From NCBI RefSeq assembly GCF_016097555.1, contig NC_054702.1, forward strand, positions 65,075,013-65,139,012: DNA of 64,000 bases, in the 5' to 3' direction. Positions within the stretch are counted from its first letter, which is position 1, and the number at the start of each line of letters is the position of its first letter. The notes below the pieces were generated by a model. It was not told where the DNA came from. It made no database searches and saw only the letters and a list, made by a program, of their open reading frames with translations. Source of the stretch: Gigantopelta aegis. Its lineage: Eukaryota; Mollusca; Gastropoda; Neomphalida; Peltospiridae. The position numbers were made by a program, and so were the translations under genes. This document shows, piece after piece, positions 1 to 12,600 of the stretch.

Positions 1-1925
1 AAAATGTTTGACAACAATTGAAAAAAATTCTTGAACATTGACATTGTTAATAACAAAGAGAATGACACCAGGTCAAAGGAACACAGGCCAATTAAAATTA
101 TATAAACTGACCGTCAAACATCTAGATTGTATTATGGTAAGTGAAAGATATTATGCCTAATAATAAAATTCCTCATCTATCTGAGGTTATGATAACATAC
201 ATGACAACATTCAAAACACCAGTATTTTCTTTTTTGGCCAACCAAACATGCCATCTTTCCATTTTAAGAATTTTACTCAGATTAGATTTCCTTTATATAC
301 CAAAGAACTGCATTGGGTTTAGACGAATAGGAAAGTAATAATAATAAGCATAAGGCTAACATTGCTATCCTGTCATTTTAGGATATTGTTTGTTTTCAGT
401 GCTCAACAAAGCGAGTAAAATACTTCCCATGGCGACTAAAAACATTCCCTGGCATCTAAAAATAAAATCACATTCTCCAGTTGGCGACTGTCCAATAATT
501 TTACTTTAATCTGTAAACAAAACTGGACATCAGAAAACACTGTGGACCAGTGGCAATTTATCTTCCATAAAACATGTTTTCTATCGGTAATTTGTTTGAA
601 AAATAAAAGTTTGAGACATGTTAATCGGACTATGAATAACGATTTTCCGGTATTCAAGAGTAAACACGGTGACATTAAGTGGGAGGTAATATTTCATTAT
701 GATGTTATCTCCCTTAACTTGAATATCAAGCGTTTTGAAATAATTTGGCCCCAGTTCAGTTTTGGATCAAGTCGGTCCTGTCCCATTTAGAGCCAGCTTT
801 TATTTATGTATTAAAATGACATTTTTGAACCACTGTGTCTTTACTTGTCTGTTTGAAACTCAAACGTTAATTATTTTAAATGTCGACTTGTATACATGTA
901 TGTGTTATTCTGCGCTCCAATCGTCTCGTGTTTATCATGATAACAGGTCCCTCCACGATATACGACGTCTCCAATCGTGAATGTCGTTTTAATCACGTCG
1001 GAAGTCATGTTCACCAGTGGAGGATGAAAACATGTTTCTATTTTCATGACTCGACTTTAAACGGCTTTTAAGACACAACTATTTACAAAACAGTATTTAT
1101 GGATTTACAAGGCAGTATGTGACGAAAATAAATATTATTTAAACCAAAAGTAAGGTAGCCGATTGATAACTACTAGCAACACATTGAAGCCTGGTAGATA
1201 TTATCAAATGCTTTTATTTAACTTTTAATTAGTACTGCAATTTAAATGCATATTTTAGCAGTGCCATTAAAATAGTAATTCGCTTAAATTCGTTTAATAC
1301 AATTATTGGGTACGGAATTTGATAATGATAATTAATAGTCGTTCACTGTTTTAGTGGAACCGGACACAAACAGTAACTTGTAATTTCTATTTAACAACTA
1401 GGAATCACCTCTTCATGAGTTCATTCGAATGCAGTCCTAATAACAATTACGGCATTAGTAATGTGCCGTAAAATGGCAGATGAATCGATTTAATTACAAG
1501 TATATATTAGCTGGCTACTAAATATAAGTGGCTTGTGACTAAAATATTATACTTTACTGGCCAGGGAAGAGTAAATTTGAGCTTGCTTTGTAGAGCACTG
1601 GTTTTAAGATTTGTGTTGAAGTCTGAATTAAGTCAAGACTTGTGCTAATATCAAGTTACATGTACTTTGTCTTGTGTCAGATGAGGATAATTATAAGGTG
1701 GCATTTTAAGTCACATCAATGGTTAAACATGGATGACAGACTGATTATGTTTAACTATATATGTCAAACAGCTTTGACTTTACCAGTGCTTATGAAACAA
1801 AGGGTCAGTAGATACCCAGGGAGTATATAAAATCACATCAAGAGGATCCTGTCTTGGACAAAGGAAAAGGGAGGGAGTTGTCAGAATTCTATTCATTTAC
1901 ATTTTAAAAGTATTATTTTTAAGTA
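1..1925. other. AT-rich non-coding DNA
   Basis: No supported exon apart from the doubtful ORF at 871-1008. May be intergenic, or an intron of the TPR-like gene, whose 5' end is missing. Confidence 0.5.
871..1008 (-). other. CpG-rich minus-strand ORF, possible exon
   Basis: ATG at 1008 opens a 45-codon ORF (MTSDVIKTTFTIGDVVYRGG...) in a patch with many CpGs, unlike its AT-rich surroundings. It could be a first exon of a leftward gene or a relic. No convincing donor was found. Confidence 0.2.
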
Positions 1926-1929
1926 AAGA

Positions 1930-2255
1930 AAGAAAGAAATGTTTTATTTAACGACGCACTCAACACATTTTATTTACGGTTATATGGTGTCAGACACATG
2001 GTTAAGGACCACACAGATTTTGAGAGGAAACCCACTGTCGCCACTACATGGGCTACTCTTTCCGATTAGCAGCAAGGGATCTTTTATTTGCGGTTCCCAC
2101 AGGCAGGATAGCACAAACCATGGCCTTTGTTGAACCAGTTATGGATCACTGGTCAGTGCAAGTGGTTTACACCTACCCATTGAGCCTTGCGGAGCACTCA
2201 CTCAGGGTTTGGAGTCCGTATCTGGATTTAAAATCCCATGCCTCGACTGGGTATT
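1930..2255 (-). mobile_element. tRNA-derived SINE, family 1 tail with a different head
   Basis: The tail half (AACGACGCACTCAACACATT and on to CAGCAAGGGATCTTTTAT) is the common family 1 SINE read in reverse. From about 2110 the head differs from the usual promoter region and ends ATCCCATGCCTCGACTGGG. Suggests a chimeric SINE. Confidence 0.75.
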
Positions 2256-3462
2256 TTTAAGTCTGCATATAGTCCAATGATTTATCTAGGTGTTTTGTGG
2301 GACCGAAAATAGGCCCCTTCCCAATAGAAAGTGGCATTGATAATTCCCAATTTCTGTACTAAAAATTCCCAATACATGTATATATATATTTAATTATGTC
2401 TGTTGTAATAAATTAATTTTAACAGTGGTGTACAGCATCATTCAGTGGCCTGAAAACATATCTCAAGTATGATTTACTCACACTACTTTTCACAATCCCA
2501 TCAGACATGGGACCCTAGTGAAATATCCCAGATAAATGCCTGTAGCCTACAGAAGATAATGGGTACATCAGAGGCCCATGCAACTTCCCTACACAACCTC
2601 CATTTCCCCTCCATGTAAGGGCTTAATTATTATTAAATATTAAAAGTAAAATTATTTTAGATAGCCCGATCAAAAATGCACCAAAATTAATGAGTATGTT
2701 TTATCATTTATATTATAAACAATTTGGAAGTGCACAAAAATTATGTAAAGTCCCCTTATTCTTTTGGCTATAATAATCAAAACTGCCTTTGTAATATATT
2801 CTGTCCTGGATCAGGCTTCTGGATATCCAGAGACGGGATCCAGGACAGACATGTTCAAAACCTTAGTGGTATAGGAGCATGTTAAAATCCATGGCACTCG
2901 CACATCAGAGGTATTTGTTAGTTTGATGATGTTATACACTTGTAGTTGTAGGATAATAATAATTCAAACAAATCATAAAAGTGAGTAATCCATTACTGAC
3001 ACTCCATCAAGGGTCTAAACTTACTAAAAAAAAAAAAAGGCACATGACCACTGTTCTATATACACCTTAGTGTTTTCACTAGCTTGTTTTAGCATGTTGC
3101 TGCACCATGCCACAATAGTCTAGTATCATCTTGCCTTAATCAGCACCATGCTACCCTGAGATAAAACAAGTCTTTTTCAATAATTAATTCTAAAAGTACC
3201 TTTATAAAACCCTCGGAAAATGTATTATTAATCAATAAAATATCTTTTATATACTTTGCCATTCATTTATTAAAGCAAGCATATTAATTATTTATTTTTA
3301 TTTCGATTAATTTTTTGTTTTTAATGAAACCAAAAAGTGCCCTGAAAATGGTGAAAAAGCCCCAAAAGTGTATCGTGCCTTTCCAAATTATTTCTTGGGA
3401 AAACACTAACACCATATCGTACTGTAGTGTCAATCATAAAAGCTGCATCTGTAACCCTGCAG
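2256..3462. other. Non-coding; one decayed dispersed repeat at about 2800-2920
   Basis: The segment around 2805-2920 (ATCCAGGACAGACATG ... TATAGGAGCATGTTAAAAT) recurs diverged at about 5420-5520 and 21285-21385, so it is a dispersed repeat. Otherwise AT-rich sequence without recognised content. Confidence 0.5.
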
Positions 3463-3638
3463 GTCAGAGTTGTAAGTATGACGAAGGAGAAACTCCACTG
3501 GATCACCTGAACCAGGCGGCGTACAACCTCGCTACGGCCATCAAGTTCTCTGGTAAACAGCATGCCCTGCACCACGAACTGGCCATGGTCCAGGAGGAGC
3601 GATATTACGCAGAAGACTTGTTTGGACTGAAGAAAGAA
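3463..3638 (+). CDS. TPR-like gene, first visible exon
   Basis: The acceptor CTGCAG ends at 3462 and the donor GTGAGT starts at 3639. The exon enters with two bases of a split Gly codon and encodes residues 1-58 (QSCKYDEGETPLDHLN...GLKKE). Codon use is GC-richer than the flanks. An ORF starting at 3315 in the same frame reads through upstream intron and is not taken as the start. Confidence 0.85.
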
Positions 3639-6600
3639 GTGAGTAATTCGGCTCATAGAAAAGGTGTAGTGGAAATGGTAAAGCCTGTGCTATGCCATCT
3701 CGAAGTTTTAATTTTTGATGGCTTGATTTCCTAGAATCTGAAGAATAAAACAATATTTGAGATGACAATTTTCAACTTTTAAAAGTTATTTTTATACGCC
3801 TGTCTGGGTATGGTGTTGTATGTCCGTCCATCCATCCATCCATCTGTCATCCACTGTAAACTTTTTGTTTCCGGAGCATACCTTTCTTATGAATTCGTTT
3901 TGGATCATCAAACCTTGTTTGCAGGTACAACTTGTGATGGCAGTGTGTCGTACACCATAACTAGGTTAATGCGACCCACTTTTCACACATTACTGCAGAT
4001 TATATCACTTCGTATAGGATCATCAAACCTTGCATGGAACTACAACTTGGGATGGCAGTGTTTGGCATATCATAACTAGGTCACTGCGACCTACTTTTGA
4101 TGGGCATATCATATATCTCACCAGTACTCTTTTGTATATAGTAGTAAGACAAAAAAGGTAATTATTTATCATGGTCCTCAAATGGGAGGATCACAAGCCC
4201 TCTAACCTTTTCCAATTCTTACAGGTCTGGGCCCTTATTTTTTAAAGCTGGCTTAGTGCTATGATATCGTAAAACCATCGTAGGCTATGACATCACTATG
4301 GCATGGGCTTTAGTGATGTTATAGCCAATGATGGTTTAATGATATTGTAGTGCTAAGTTTACAAAATCTCTAGCTGGATATCATTATTTTTGGTGGAGAT
4401 ACATGTGTATTGTCATCGTTTAATTTTATTACATTATTTTGTGTATCTGCATATCAGTATTTAATTCAACTATTGGTTTTTGAAAACATTGTTACAAGTT
4501 AGTTAATTATTAGGTAGAACTGTTTACTGCGCAAGTTACCAAATCTCTGATTCCTCAGTCTTATTTGGTATTTTGCCTTAATTAGTTGGTTAATTTTAGT
4601 GGCTACTACTTGAATATGGTTTTCAAACACATCACCAAATATCTTGATAAAATTATATTTATTTTTTTACTTTTTACAAAGAAAATGCGCAGTTTAATTA
4701 ATTTTATTTTTATATGTATAATTTTATTGTGATGTAGGTGTTTATATATAGTATGATTGTGTGTGAATGTGTCAGCCCCAGGTTTGTATTGAGGGGGGAG
4801 AGGGTTACCTGGCAGTATCTTACTTCCTCCACTCACCAGCTTGACCATTTATATATTTTTTAATTTGGTGTTTTTGTTTTTAAAAATGTATAATATGTTT
4901 ACAGGGTGCTCGTTTTTAATTTGTTTTCATATTTTATCCTTATTTTAATCTTATTCAAAATAAAAATTCAACTAAACTCCTCCTTATACAGAGAATTCGG
5001 CCGCAAACAATTGATTTCAATTTCTTCACCAGATATTTGGGCCAAGGATTAAAATAAACGTTTCCAGTGAGGGACACTCTCCTAATGACTGCACCACTCT
5101 CCTAGTGGTGCCATCATTGGATCTTCTAAACTTTCTGGCGTCGGACGTCGGGGCACTGTCCCCTGGTGGGTCACACTGAAGTGCCTAATAGGCCTGGTGT
5201 CCTTCACTTTCCCCAACCACTAAATAATTTCCTATGGCCTAGGCCTAACCTATCCCAACCTCCCTGTTCCTCAAAGGGCTAAATGGTAATTAAAATTTAT
5301 GTTACTAGTTTTCATTTAGACAAGCCCACTCTAAAAGTGCCAAAATTTTTAGATAATTAATAATTATATTTAATTGTGGACTCCCACTATATTTTTTACT
5401 TTAAATTTCAAAATTGTCCAGGTAAATTTCTGTCCCAGAGCCGGCCCATGGCATCCATTAACGGGTCCCAGGATGGACATGCTTGAAACCTCTGTGGTAT
5501 AGGAGCATGTAAAATGATTAAAGCAAAGCCAAGCCAACCAAATATCTGATTCCTCAGTCTTTTTTGTTTTTTTGCCATAATTAATTTGTTTATTTTTAGT
5601 TACTTGAATATGGTATATAAACATGTATTTGTATATTGAGTACATGCATGCAGTAACTATTTGTATGATTGATAATTGGTATAATTTCCAAAATACTTTT
5701 TAACATTTGTTTTAGAATTATGTTATTACATTATGGAGTTTTATTTTAGTGACATTTGTTTCACTTTCAAGTTTGAAATGAATGTGATTTTAAAAAAACA
5801 CAATTATTCCTAATAATATTATTTAAGAACTTCAATGTTGCTAGACTAAACCCACAGCATATTACTGTAAATAGTTGTGTATTACTATTGGTTAAGAAGG
5901 CTGTCCCATCTAAGCAACAGACTTTACGTATTATGTAGTTCCACAAAAAAGGACATTGTCATTTTGACCTCATTTGATATACTTGCTTTTTTGCTTGAAT
6001 GTATGCATTTTTAGTTCCCTATTGGTCAAACCAGAGAGGACATTAAGTTTTGCTTCCATCTGTTTACATAGTTTTCTGGATTTCTATATTCAATGCCTTA
6101 AGCTATTGAATTTTTGTTCTTAGCTATATTATGTACAGACCAAATCTGACTTTCAGGTGGATTTGAAAGAGTTATGGCCCTTAAACTTAGATGATATGAA
6201 AATTTGTTGGGCCCAGTAGGGGACATGTATCGTTTTAGCAGCACTACTTGTTAGTCCCATACTAGTTGAACAGAAGGGGACTATAGATTTTTTTTGCAAA
6301 GCATTAAAGAGACATTCCTGAGTTTGCTGCATTGTAAGATGTTTTCGACTAATAAAATAATTCTACGATTAAACTTACACATTAACTATATTTTCTTATT
6401 TAGAATATCAGTGTCTGTATATTCAATGTGTTTCTGGTCGTCTTAATATTTGTAAGAAGCCCAAACTGGATTTTGTCTTCAAATAATTTTGTACGTACGA
6501 AAAAAATATATTTGAGGAAATAAAAGGAAATTTAACCTAGTACAAATATTAGAACAATTAGAAACATGTTTAATATACAGCCACTAATATTTTATGCTGA

Positions 6601-9600
6601 AAAATATATTTAATATGTAATTACAATCGTTGAAAAGTCTCTGTTAGTCGATAACATTTTAAATATTGCAGCAAACTCAGGAATGTCCCCTTAAGATATT
6701 GACTGAAATTGTGGTTGTTTTTACCATGCATGTACAGTTACAGATCCTGTTTCATTTTCATGGGGATTTATCCATTTTAAACATAGTTATGATCAGATCA
6801 TTTCATTTTCATTTTAACTTATTTTCATGCTTATATCCAATTCAGGTTCAAGCACACTGTCCTGGGCACACACCTGGGGTGTCTATCCAGGACAGTGGGT
6901 TAGTTGTTAATTATTAGTGGTTAGTGAGAAAGAAGATTGTGTAGTGGCCATAGACCACCTACCCATTGAGTTGTTAAAAATCGCTCTGGGTGGGAGCCGG
7001 TACCAGGCTGTGAACCCTGTACCTACAAGCCTTATGACCGATGGCTTAACCACAACACCACCGAGGCTAGTTACCAGATCAAGTTTAACTTTCATGGGAA
7101 TTTATTCAAGGGCCGAAACTCTGTCAGATATTTATGGAATTTATCCATGTTTGACATAGATATGGCCTTTGCAGTGAGGGCTTTATGAAAATTTGTAGGG
7201 CTTAGTAAATCTTATTGTTCATGAAATTGTTCCTTTAAAATGTAAATCATAGAGAGCCACTTGATAGCTGATTCATTGTGCATGCTGGGGTATAGTTAAA
7301 CATTCTTCTTGTTTTTCATTGAATCACTGAAATATGTTTTACTTACCTTACTGGCACAATCTAAATATCTTTATAAAATATCATAACGTTTTCTCTTTTT
7401 TAGAGTGTTATAGAAGAAATATGCTTGGGTAACAAGGAAGCTCAAGAGAGTTCTAAACGAGAGGAGGCTCTAGCGATCTGCCAGCTGCGTGGCGTGGAAT
7501 CGTCCGCCCCTCTGTCCCTGCAGCTGAAAGCCATAGACGAGGAATACCACGACCTGGTTAACAGTGGCCAGAGTGGGAAGGCAGATCACGTGATGTCCCT
7601 GTACGCATGGTACTCCAAGACAGCTTCTCAGGTGAGGGTTATGTGGGAACAGGGTTCTAACACATCTTTCAAGTGCATTGAGATTTATATTTCCAAATAT
7701 GTACATGCAAGGAAATGGGTTCTGGTTCCACTAAAATGGAAGGAAATGTTTTATTTAACGACGCACTCAACACATTTTATGTATGGTTATATTGTGCCGG
7801 ACATTGGTTAAGGAACACAGATATTGGGAGAGGAAATCTGCTGTCGCCACTTAATGGGCTACTCTGTTTCAATTAGCAGCAAGGGATCTTTTATATGCAC
7901 CATCCCACAAACAGGATAGCACATACCACAGCCTTTTATATACCAGTCATGGTGCACTGGATGGAATGAGAAATAGCCCGATGAGCCCACTGACAGGGAT
8001 CGATCCTAGACTGACTGCACATCAAGCAAACACTTTACCAATGGGCTATATCCAGCCCACTTCACTAAAATAGACAATAATAAAGAAGGGTGCTGACAAA
8101 GAATTCAATTGTTAGGGTTTTTTGTTTACGAATAATAAAACATAAGAAAGAATGTTAAAACAAATCTGGCAACACCTCCAACTCAATTTTAATATTTTAA
8201 CATCTCAAATGTTTAAAATGTTTTCTAAATTATGAATGTATGGCTAGCTGTGGCGCTCACTAAATTCGTCAAGTGGAAATTTTGAAAGCAGTTGGTGAAT
8301 TTTATTTTAATTTGGCAAAATAATTTCATGTAATAATTGGCATTTTTTAGAAAATAACTTTCAATTTCTGCCATTTTTGAAGTTTACAATTTGTAGAAAA
8401 TGTTTGCTTACCCAGAGCCAGGCCTGGAATGGTGTCATTTTCCAGTTAAAATACGAAAAAGTGTTTAATTAATGTCCCTCCATTTTTGAAACGATCACTT
8501 ATCTTGGATGGCATATTTAATGACTTCTGAATTCATAGTACAAATCACTCAGGTTGATTTTTTTCTTCCATGTTTAATTCTGAATTCAAAATGCATTTCA
8601 AATATTTTCAAATCAGAAATTTGTCGAAACTGTAAGTGCAAACACTAGCTATTATCAAATGCAGTTTATGATGGTATTTCAGGCAATATTTAGCCAAACT
8701 GTTAATTCATGATGAAACAGACAAAAATTAAGAGAACACTTTTCCTTTTGATATAATACATGTATATATAAAATGCTTGCATGTTGAAACAAACAGTTGC
8801 GATATTAAAATGTCACATGAATGATGCTATGCCTCATCTGCACTCTTTGTTGTGAAAATAAAAATACAACAGTCTTGTATGTTTTTATTGTGTACCATGA
8901 TAACACTGTGTTATTTGAGTAGTTGTGTACTTGTTTTTATCAGGAAGGTATTGCTGCGCAGAAGGCTGCTGATTAAGAAACATTTTATTATTATTATTGC
9001 AGAGCTTTGCTGCATTTGCCATTCTAACCTTTGCAAGATAAAGCAGATATCTTAAGACGCTTTCCAAACGGTTCGTCCCCTGGACGTTTCGTCCACAAAT
9101 GATTTGTCCACTTGATTACAACATTTAGACCAATAAATCTAAAATGTTATTTCTTTGCCATTGAAATGGTCAATTCTTTTTATTTTCTGGTAAACTACTA
9201 GTATATGAAACAAACTAAATTTTAGTGGCACTATCAGCTTGTTATTGTCTGTCTGTGTCCATTATAGTACTTCATTAATATGTTGTTATTCAAATTGCTC
9301 TTCAATTACACCTATAATTCTGACATACTATTTAGTAACTAAACTAAAATTTTGTCATTTATGTCAAAAATACCATAACGTGACTTCATTTGAGGTAACC
9401 AACCAATAAACAATGATATTATGTCCATTCCGCTACCAGGTTCCAGCTAAGTTCTAAATTTAACTATAAAAATAATAGTGGACGAATTGTCCAAGAACAA
9501 TTTTTTGTTGTGGACAAATCGTCTCAAGTTCAGAAGACGAATCATCTGCATCCCCTTGAGACAGTAATCAGTTATTCCCTATGTATGCATCAGAAAGATA

Positions 9601-12600
9601 TATCTGCACAGAAGGCTACAGATGAAGAATTGTTTTTATTATTTTAATATGTACCATGATAACACTGTGTTATTTGAGTAGTATAGTACTTGTGTTCATC
9701 AGGAAGGTATAGCTGCGCAGAAGGCTGCCAATGAAGAATGTTTTTTATTATTTTTGATATCCACCATGATAACACATTTTGTTTGAGTAATTGAGTACTT
9801 GTGTTCATCAGGAAGGTATAGCTGCACGGAAGGCTGCAGATGAAGAATCGTCACTGGGCCAGGCGTTCATGAAGTACTTGGACAGCGTGTCTCTGGATCA
9901 GACGAAGGCCGCGTACCACTTCGACGTGGGCAGAATGCTCGTCATGCAGAGCAACTACCCAGAAGCCGTGGCCAGGCTGGAGGTGACGCTCTTCTGGAAC
10001 GCTCAACACCAGCTGTCAAGGTAACTCATTTAAGTTAAAGTTTGTTTTGTTTAACAACACCACTAGAGCACATTGTTTATTAATCATTGGCTATTGGATG
10101 TCAAACATAGTCATGGAAAGGAAATCTTCTACATGTTTCCATTAGTAGCAAGGGATCTTTTTTATATGCACCATCCCACAGACAGAATAGCACATACTAC
10201 AGCCTTTGATATACCAGTCGTGGTGCACTGACTGGAATGAGAAATAGCCCAATGGTCCCACTGACAGGGATCGATCCCAAACTGAATGCGTCTCAAGCAA
10301 GTGCTTTACCACTGGGTTATGTCCCACCCCGATCATTTAAGAGATAACCGTATGGAGTTCTTAGATTGGAGGGGTGGGATGTAATCCAGTGGTAAAGCGC
10401 CCGCTTGATGTGCAGTCAGTCTGGGATCGATTCCGGTCAGTAGGCCCATTAGGCTATTTTCTCATTCCAGCTAGTGCTTCACTGCTGGTATATCAACAGC
10501 CATGGTATGTGCTATCCTGTCTATGGGATGGTGCCTATAAAAGATGCCTTGCGACTAATGGAAAAATGTAGTGGGTTACCTCTCTGAGACTATATGTTAA
10601 AATTACCAACTGTTTGATATCCAATAACGGATGATTAATAAATTAATGTGCTCTTGTGGTGTTGTTAAACAAAACAAACTTTTTTCTTAGATTGGTGGGT
10701 GTTATTGTCTATTTGATGCCCACAAAATTTAATGTAGAGGAACTCTAATAAGAATTTACAATTGCCATCACTGTTGAAAGTTGACGTTTTCTTATCAGTA
10801 AATCGCAAATTCAAACAATAAAAATGATTAAAAACAAAACAATAACAACTGTATGATCAACAGAATGAAAAAGATTGACAGAAATAAAGTTCCACAGTGA
10901 TTAATGGACCTTCCTGGAAATTGTGAAAATCGAGAGTGACACCTCACGCACGTGTACAGGGCAAATGTGATAAACAGACCTGAACGTTCTTTACTAGGAT
11001 GTCTGTGGTCAAAACATGTAACATTAATATTTCAGGTTTCCCTACTTTTTTTGAAGAGTTTATTATATATTTTTAATTATTAGTAATTATTTGTAGGTTT
11101 TACCTTGGTTTAGCCTTGGCCATGCAGAAGGATGGTCCAGGTAAACGTAGTGTGGAGGCCATTGGGTATTTACTGGAAGCCATGGAAGCCCTACTTACAG
11201 AAAACTCAAAGCAGGCACAAAATCCAGATGAATTTCAGTGAGTTACTTTTATTCTTCTCCTTTTTTGAAAACTTGTTTTTTTTAATTTTGCAATAAAGAA
11301 ATGGTACTTATATTGTAGCACTACATTTCTATTTTTTTGCATCTAGTAGAGTTAAAATATAAAAAGTAGTCAAAGAAATATTTTATTAAAATATTTGTCA
11401 CAGTACATGTATTTTGAAAAGTATATATTTGTGAAAAAATTAGCACACATACACACACACACCACCACCACTTTACTTGCTATTGTTTATTAGTGTTAAC
11501 CATTTAAATTATAATATTATTAAGACATAATTAAAGCAAATATAGCTATATACTTTAAAGAAACCCATCCCTTGCTATGTCCAATTAAATAAATAACAAA
11601 GAAATTTAAAAGGTTTTTTTCTTGTTTTAAATCCACAGACGAGTGACGTGTTTACATGCTAATAACTTGATCCGAGTGAGTAACGTTCATCTGCTGCGAG
11701 GAATCGTCCAGTTGGGAAAACTCCTAGCTAAAAACCTCAACTTCAAAGATGCCATGTCACCGAAAGACGTCTTTCACACGTGTGTATTTCATATTTGTTT
11801 TCAACAAATGTTCACATGGAGGTGTTTGAGATGGTTATTGCTAATTCCCACAGAATAAAATTTATTAATTTAACTTTGTATACTTTGAATTTGTTTTCTT
11901 TCTTTTTTAATGAGCAACCTCTAGAGACATATCCTCTCATATAATTTCTGCATCTGCTCTTGATTGAAAATCACTGTATTCAATGCATGACATATTTCTA
12001 GTCAACTACACGATGTAGTTTGTTAAATCTCTGCATATATAGAAGATGATAAATGAGTTACCAGTTATTACCAAATTTATGTCCCGAGTGAAATAATTTT
12101 TATTTGTCACAAGCTTTAACGAGTGACAAGTGAAAGTTATTTCACGAGGGACACACATTTGATAATAACTGGTACTGAGTTTATTACCCCAGCTATTTGG
12201 TTTTTTAAAAGCCTTTATTTTCTGTATACATCAGCTGCTTGTCCACTTTACACTGTTCTGGGTATTGCTTTAACGTTGTATTTTAATCACGATTCACACA
12301 TAACTTTCAAAAACCAAAGTTCTAAATATTCTGTAAAAACAATTAAAATCTATAATGAATTGCATTAAACTACCATTTATTACAAGTTTAACACTGAAAA
12401 CAGAAATATGTAAATGCAAACACTTTAAACTATGTGACGTCATTTTGTGTGCTTTGCCAAATCGTGATGACGTAATATTTAGTACCAACAAGGTGATTGG
12501 TTTGTTGGCGTCAAATCGTCCAATGGCAGTAGTGTACATTAAACCAATGTAGAATATTTCCCACCGAGAAAATATGAAAAATATTTTCAGTTATGAGTGA

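Noticed and set aside
3315..3462. Upstream extension of the 3463 exon to an ATG at 3315
   Set aside because: The extension is AT-rich and lies before a good CTGCAG acceptor; it reads as intron.
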